NCBI GenBank assembly: GCA_016748015.1
Contig: JAAOMT010000128.1
Location: 2,441,426 to 2,505,425 of the forward strand
DNA: 64,000 bases
DNA from: Geosiphon pyriformis
Lineage: Eukaryota; Glomeromycota; Glomeromycetes; Archaeosporales; Geosiphonaceae
Direction: 5' to 3'
Shown here piece by piece: positions 58,441 to 64,000 of this stretch. The notes under the pieces were generated by a model. It was not told the DNA's origin, did no database searches, and was given only the letters and a program-made list of their open reading frames with translations. The translations under genes were made by a program, and so were the position numbers. How positions within the stretch are numbered: the first letter of the stretch is position 1; each line of letters starts with the position of its first letter.

Positions 58441-60213
58441 ATAACTGTTCAACAACTGATCTGCAAAAATAATTCCAAAACATTTTAGTGATCTGCAAAT
58501 CCAGAGATACATTGTCTGGCCCAAAATATTCAAAATGGAAAAGCCTCACTTGAAACAAAAAGCATTGGGCAAACTATTAGCTAAAAAAATTTTGTTATGC
58601 AAAAAAATTTTTGTAACACCAGCCAGAAAATTGTTTATCAAATTGATCATCAACTTAACAGAAAATTGAAGAGGGTTTTGAGGAACCCAGCCCAAAACCT
58701 ACAAGTCTATTAACCTATGCCCAAATAGTTGACTCATTAATCTGCTATTATTAGCAAACTGCAGCACCGATGAGACTTTTGCTTCTGTCTAAACTTGTTT
58801 AAAGGACTTTAAGTTGTAAAAAGAAAGATGGTGTACTGTCTTATTAGGAAAGTCATTAGGCAAACTGGCCTTAGACTTTAACTCCTTTCTAATTATACAG
58901 TCTCATTTCTCATATGTGCTTTTACTAACAAAGTTAAATTGAGTTCTATATTCTACTATGGGCTGTAAAACAGCTGATACCAAATAAGAAAATTGCTTGT
59001 CTGTAATGGCTTTGTACAAAACCATGGATAAGAAAAACTTGATATCTGAGTTTATCTTCTTTAAACTTGGACCAGAAAGATCTTTAGTTGACAGAAAGAT
59101 ACCTAGATACTGATAAACTTTACCAGCCTTTGTGATAGAAATTGGAGATCTGCTTACTTTTAAAAAGGTATTGCTGGTCCTTGGGTTAATAAGAATAGCA
59201 ACTGTCTTCTCTGTATTAATCGATATATCTATTAATTCAAAGAACTTACTAGCAATGTTCAAAATATTTTGTGTTGTTGTACAACAATTGCCAATTCAAA
59301 TGGTGTCATCCACAAAAGCACCAGCAGCCAAATAAAAAGTCAAACCAGCATTTGACTCAATTCTGTCTATTCTGGCCATGAATTTGGAATCAACCCAATA
59401 TCTGAAAAATGACTCATGTTTCTTCACTTTACACAACAGAAGATCATAAAAAATTCTTCACAAAAGAGGAGAAAAAACTTCTTCCTGGTCCAGACCATCG
59501 TGGATTTTGTAACACTTGGACAAACCAAAATCCATCATAACTCTATTTGTGTGGCCATTGTGAATACCACCAAAAAACCTGACAAACTTCTTACATATTT
59601 TGATTCTTCTTAAACTATTCTTCAAATGCAACCAGCCTACTGAATCATAAGCTTTGCACATATCCTGAAGTACCAACCAGAGTTTTTTGCCCTTTTCCAA
59701 AGCATCTTCTACTACAGGTCTTACAACAAAAATAGGGGACCAAGTGGAAGTGCCTTTCAACACCAAAAAATTGTTTTCATGCAGAACATTGTGTATACTG
59801 CAGGCTTTCAAAATGCGATCAGATAGAATCTTTAAAAGAATTTTTCTAGAGGTTTCAATAAGAGCAATAGGTCTAGTGTTTGTTAAGACTTTTTCCCACT
59901 CATAAGGTTTCAGAATTATGGAAATTCAGGCTTCTCTTCAGGCATCCAGAACAGATTCACATACCAAGCACAAGTTAAGCAGATGCAAAAGAAGGACTAG
60001 AACAGACTCATCACAGTGCTTCCACATCTTATTAGAGATACCAGACAAATCAGCAGCTTTGCTATCAGAAAGATTCTTGACCACCAATAAAAACTTATCA
60101 AAATCAATTTGCTTCATTATGCTGGAAAATACACCATCATCAACATAATTGAGAGAAGAAAATTGTTTTTGCCAACAGAAGAGTACAGAAGATTTGACTG
60201 CACGTTTCCTGGT
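58441..60213 (-). pseudogene. LINE2 ORF2 reverse transcriptase
   Basis: Target-primed RT in pieces with few stops. 60150-59900: AADLSGISNKMWKHCDESVL and LKPYEWEKVLTNTRPIALIE. 59811-59458: LWLVLQDMCKAYDSVGWLHL (A box Asp kept) and VMMDFGLSKCYKIHDGLDQE. 59340-59270: AAGAFVDDTI (catalytic FVDD intact). 59262-58903: LNIASKFFELIDISINTEKT and KVYQYLGIFLSTKDLSG. The tail to 58441 is broken. Stops near 59970, 59940 and 59298 are Trp/Arg-type changes. Confidence 0.82.
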
Positions 60214-60950
60214 TCAATTTTCCATAATTGAATCTACCTTTCTCTTGACCAAATCAGGCTCTAAAACCAAATTTCTATTATTAACCAGATGATCCAATGT
60301 AATTTTTTTGAAAGGTCTCTCCAACACACTTCTAATTATTTGACCTTTGTTGTCCACAAAAGCTTCTATGTGCTTATTAATAGCCATCTGGATCTGTGAG
60401 TCTTCAGTAGCCTTAGAGTCTAAAAACTTATGAGACCTATACAGTTTTCTAAAACACACCAGTGATTGTTCAACCAACACACTGTCATAACTATTGTCTA
60501 AGGAACTCTTAAACTTTACAGCTTGGTCAAAGTCCAAGTCAACCCATTTATCAACTAAATCCTGAAATTTTTCCAAATTTCTTGATTTATATACATTCAA
60601 AATTTTTGCCACCAAAAGTTCTAACTTGTAAAACCTAGAAGATGCAGCAGTCTTAACCAACTCACTATTCCTGGACTGTGTTTTTATGAGAATAGTTTCC
60701 ACTGCAGAGCACATTACCTGACAGAGAAGAGTCCACATTCCATTGATATCACCTTTAGTATTGTGGTATTTAAAATCACCAATGGTCTTTGAAGCAGCAA
60801 CCAACAAAGCATTTCCAAACTTTTTCCAAACCTCACCACTGACATCACTGACTTTGTATCTCCATTTTTTTTTTGTGGCCTGTCTGCATATCAAATTAAG
60901 CTGAGAATTGAGAAAGCCTTTCAAACCAATGTCCACTGACATGACCAAGT
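60214..60950 (-). pseudogene. LINE2 ORF2 linker between endonuclease and RT
   Basis: A single open frame of 244 codons: SVDIGLKGFLNSQLNLICRQ, KKWRYKVSDVSGEVWKKFGN, SRFYKLELLVAKILNVYKSR, QMAINKHIEAFVDNKGQIIR and SVLERPFKKITLDHLVNNRN, EPDLVKRKVDSIME. It is the longest intact LINE segment in the window and corresponds to LINE1 46010-46720. Confidence 0.8.
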
Positions 60951-61265
60951 GGTCAGAATCAAAAAATTCAACCAGACAATAAACTCTTTGGTTAAAAGAA
61001 AAACTGCAAAGCCCATTACTAACTAATACAAAGTTTATACACTTTTGAACACCCTTTGAATTGAATCATGTGGGAATTTTGTGCAAAGAAAAACTATGTA
61101 GAGAATCAAACAAACCCAAATCCAGACATTTTTTGAAGTTTGTACTGTAACTGAAATTATTTTTGTTAAAGTCACCACCAAGAACAACAAATGTACTGCC
61201 ATTTAAAGTCTCAGCCACCATTGAATTAATGACATGGAAGTAAGCCAGTCTCTTCTTCAAGGTGG
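60951..61265 (-). pseudogene. LINE2 endonuclease, 3' part
   Basis: INSMVAETLNGSTFVVLGGD followed by FNKNNFSYST (the GGDFN metal site kept), KKCLDLGLFDSLHSFS, a stop at 61066, and then FFDSDHLVMS (SDH catalytic His). It is cut at 61265 by the LTR; the N-terminal half with the catalytic Glu is not in the window. Confidence 0.78.
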
Positions 61266-62110
61266 TGTTATTCATAGAAATATAGAAAATATATTAGCAT
61301 AATTATTAGCCAATCAGAAATAGACATAGTAAATATGGAATTCCAGGATTCCTCTTAGAAATTGCAGGATTCCAGGAATTACAGGATTCTCATACAAGAA
61401 ATTACAGAATTACAGAATTCCAGGATTCCTCTTAAAGAAATTACAGAATTCTAAGAATTCCAGGATTTCTGTTGTGAAGAATCAAGAAATTGAGGAATCT
61501 CAATTATGTATATATAGCAGTAGCATTAAAAGCTAAAAAGACAGACCTCTCAATTTAGATTTGATCTAAACAACCTTTCAAACCACAATAAATAACTATT
61601 TGTTATCTCAAAACCACTTCTACTATCAACTAGTCATGTTGATAGTAATTGATACTTAACCACACTGGAACAATAGTTCTTGATTATGGCTATTGACAGG
61701 ATACTAAATTTGCAAATTGTCTTGGCTTATTTCTTTATATTTCTTTATTTTCTTTATTTTTCTTTGATTTTGTTATTGTGCACTAACCAATTGAGTAAAA
61801 GCACTGATTACTGACATCAAAGATTGCCTGGTAAAAGATCCCTGTGAGTGGGTAGAACATGTACAGAAGATATGGATTACTTACCAGAGAATTGCCGGCC
61901 ACCAAGCTGAGAAAAAAATTGACAAACTTGTGAGTCTAAAAAGCTATGAATAAAACAACTATTAAATCTCTGTCCATTATACAAAGAACTCATTTGGAAA
62001 ATCTTCAGATACCAACCACTTAAAGATATTATCAACAACACAAGTAGCTTTTGAGCACCAAGTTACGGGTTTGTTATTTGACCTGAGACCCCAAATAATC
62101 AACTATAACA
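61266..62110 (+). repeat. LTR, family A, copy A4 (5' LTR of a plus-strand element)
   Basis: TGTTATTCATAGAAATATAG to AACTATAACA, 845 bp, with the GGATTCC/GGAATTCC array at 61338-61475 and TATATATAGCAG at about 61508. It inserts into the LINE2 endonuclease; the preceding GTGG (61262-61265) would be the target duplication, whose partner lies outside the window. Confidence 0.88.
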
Positions 62111-62129
62111 TTTGGTACTCCCTGTGAGG
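62111..62129 (+). other. Primer-binding site candidate (copy A4)
   Basis: TTTGGTACTCCCTGTGAGG follows the LTR end without a gap, matching the A1 site apart from two transition-type differences (A for G, C for T). Confidence 0.6.
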
Positions 62130-62159
62130 TATAATTCTACAGAAAACCAGCACCAACAA

Positions 62160-64000
62160 ACACCATCCAAAAGTGGCAGAATTAGAAAACATAGGAGCAA
62201 ACCATTTAGGATTTGTGAAATCCTTATTTCAACACTATTGTCAACACTTGGGATTAAACCACAATCATATATCTGCCGAATCAGTCTTTAATTTTTACAT
62301 CAATAAAAAGATTTCTTCTTTGTTAGGAACACCAGTGAATACTGAATCAGCAAGGGAAACTTTTTACAGAGAATTAATTCAAAACACCAATTTATCAACA
62401 AATCATAATTTTGCATCCATTATCACTGAGATCAACAAAAAAATTGAACATCACACCCAACAAAGATATCCAATTACATACATTAGTAAAGGCAAAGGAA
62501 AACTACAAACACCAGCAGTAACTCCCAGAAAGATACAACTACCTATTTGGAAGAAAACAAGGGTTGAATCACCAACCAATCCATTTTATCACTATACACC
62601 TAGAAGTGCCATCAACATTTTATTAACAGGCGCATCCACATCAAATGTGACATCAGCATTTGGATGATTCCTATTCCAAAGTAAACAAAGGAAAACAGAA
62701 TTATTAGGACCATACGGCAGAATTTAAATCATGATCACCAATGCCATTAAGAATTTGATTACCACTGCCTCAACTGGACTTTGGAACTGCTATCTCATGA
62801 GAACTATCTGAAGAAAAAGAGAAAGAAGAATTAGAAGATCAAGAATTTACTTACCAGAACCCGATCACTGAAAACCCAGAAGTTGAAACACCAAATCTTC
62901 AAACCCAGCAAAATTTAAATTTAGAAAACCCAGAAATCAAAACTCCGAATATTCAACCACCACCAAATCAGAACAATCAGAACTCCAATCTAATTAATCA
63001 ACCAGACTTACCTTCCATTATTGTTATTAACCCACCACCAGTTAAACCAATTGGCCAGTCACCACAACAACCACACCAGCAGATTCAACAGCCACTACAA
63101 CCCAACTTAGATCCAATAGCATATAAATCAATAGCCAAACTCAAGAAATTTACTGGTAAAGAAAATGATGCTCAAGCCTGGATTAACGATGTCGCCAAAG
63201 CAATCACCACCAATAACTGGGATAATGCCAGAACCATGCAAGTCATCTCCTATTTTTTCAAAGACATGGCAGACTCTTGGTATCACAGTCTAACCCAGAA
63301 ACCTCAAAACTTTAATGTCTTCAAATTAGAATTTTTGAGGTATTTTAGTGATAACAACAGCATTAACTGCTTGGCAAATACTTTTACTACCATCAAACAA
63401 GAAGACACAGAAGCAGTCACTACTTACTTGGGATACTTCCATAGAAATCTGCGCCAAATTCAGGCAATCCAAGCTGACTACTTTACAGCACCACAGATCT
63501 TGAACCAATTCATCTGAGGATTGTGCAGTAGCATCTTTCAGCAAGTACGTTCAATGCATCCAGTTGATCTCCCAACAGCCATGACTCATGCCAGAGATTT
63601 TGAAGCCGCTAAGTTAGAAGCCAACCATGCCCAAGTTGTGAATTTAGTAATGAATAGATCATCTGACCTGAATTCCAAGCTAAAACAATTCAGTGACAAC
63701 ATCAATCAGAAATTAGAGGGATACTTAGCTAACAATCATGCAATTTATCAGCCACTCTAATGACATAATGATTTAGGAAACGCAAATTGTTTGCAGAATC
63801 AATTATGTCCAAGATTGTTCACTAATCAATCACAACAGCCAAAAACACATGTCTGCTACAACTGTGGTAAACAAGGGCATATTAAGACAAACTGCCATAC
63901 TTATAGCAACCTATAATTGGAAAATCATTATCGAAACTCTGATTGCTGGTTTCAGACTCTGAATCATCAATCCAATCAAGAGCAATATCAAAACACTTAC
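62160..64000 (+). pseudogene. Copy A4 gag, runs off the right edge
   Basis: The N-terminal frame 62173-62667 (NIGANHLGFVKSLFQHYCQH, ASIITEINKKIEHHTQQRYP) is followed by an acidic and Gln/Pro-rich linker with stops (62668-63100). The capsid core is KEITTNNWDNARTMQ-like, DMADSWYHSLTQKPQNFNVF, EAVTTYLGYFHRNLRQIQAI, SSIFQQVRSMHPVDLPTAMT. The knuckle CYNCGKQGHIKTNC is at about 63856-63897. Only a few stops are seen (for example 63515 and 63758), so this is among the younger copies. Protease and pol would lie to the right of the window. Confidence 0.8.

Larger units (their letters stand above)
56815..61265 (-). mobile_element. LINE2: 5'-truncated non-LTR retrotransposon
   Basis: Minus-strand LINE of the same family as LINE1, running from the endonuclease (61265) to a 3' tail at about 56815-56900 (reverse complement of TTAGATAGTAATTGGGCTTT, then ACTCGTTAAACCAATAAAA). 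It is better preserved than LINE1, with longer open frames and FVDDT intact. ORF1 and the start of ORF2 are absent because a family A LTR lies at 61266. The missing part may lie beyond the right edge, on the other side of that element. Confidence 0.85.

Noticed and set aside
20638-63515. Possible stop-codon reassignment (TAG/TAA/TGA read as Trp or Gln)
   Set aside because: Stops vary between copies at the same site, and host genes in this window (NPRL3, RhoGEF) use standard stops without internal ones; point mutation explains it.

Overview
The window looks like nuclear DNA from an arbuscular mycorrhizal fungus (Glomeromycotina; a Gigaspora-, Racocetra- or Rhizophagus-like genome is my best guess). 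The grounds are AT-rich DNA, intron-dense housekeeping genes with short GT-AG introns (about 70-130 bp), and a LINE family whose reverse transcriptase carries PYEW, LTNTRPIALIET and FVDDTI signatures that I associate with these fungi. No rRNA, tRNA or CRISPR was recognised.

Layout. (1) 1-13153 is a compact gene block: ribosomal protein uL24/RPL26 (minus, runs off the left edge), a SKI3-type TPR protein (minus), an NPR3/NPRL3 orthologue (plus, divergent from SKI3 across a 199-bp gap) and a DH-PH RhoGEF (plus). Exon structures are fully resolved for NPRL3 and the RhoGEF, and in part for the other two. (2) 13154-17040 is AT-rich and holds two decayed copies of a LINE-type ORF1 with RRM-like segments. 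(3) 17041-50222 is one LINE (LINE1, plus strand: RRM-like/CCHC ORF1, then EN-RT-RNase H ORF2). A 26-kb block of Ty3/Gypsy-type retrotransposon DNA (18610-44836) sits inside its ORF1, flanked by the 4-bp duplication ACAT. (4) A 20-N gap follows, and then 1966 bp that repeats the preceding 1966 bp and is probably an assembly artefact. (5) 52209-56810 is extremely AT-rich; part of it is recognisably LTRs of the same families degraded by C-to-T and G-to-A changes. (6) 56815-61265 is a second LINE (minus), truncated in its endonuclease by another LTR element (61266 to the right edge, plus).

The 26-kb block is a mosaic. Family A LTRs lie at 18610, 23496 and 44036, an inverted pair of family B LTRs at 29510 and 40048, and an apparent solo LTR of a third family (C) at 25503. 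Where it survives, the internal order is gag (CCHC), aspartic protease, a Cys-rich putative zinc domain, dUTPase, RT, RNase H, integrase, and then an unidentified ORF3 before the polypurine tract. No copy is intact: stops, mainly from CAA/CAG and TGG codons, are everywhere, and catalytic Asp/Glu codons are changed in several domains. The 9.4 kb between the two B LTRs is inverted. The two halves of one RT gene lie in opposite orientation 10.5 kb apart, each touching a B LTR, and rejoin in frame through a 4-bp duplication.

The most unusual biology is the protease / Cys-rich domain / dUTPase / RT architecture with an extra 3' ORF, together with the record of insertion, LTR recombination, inversion and transition-type decay.
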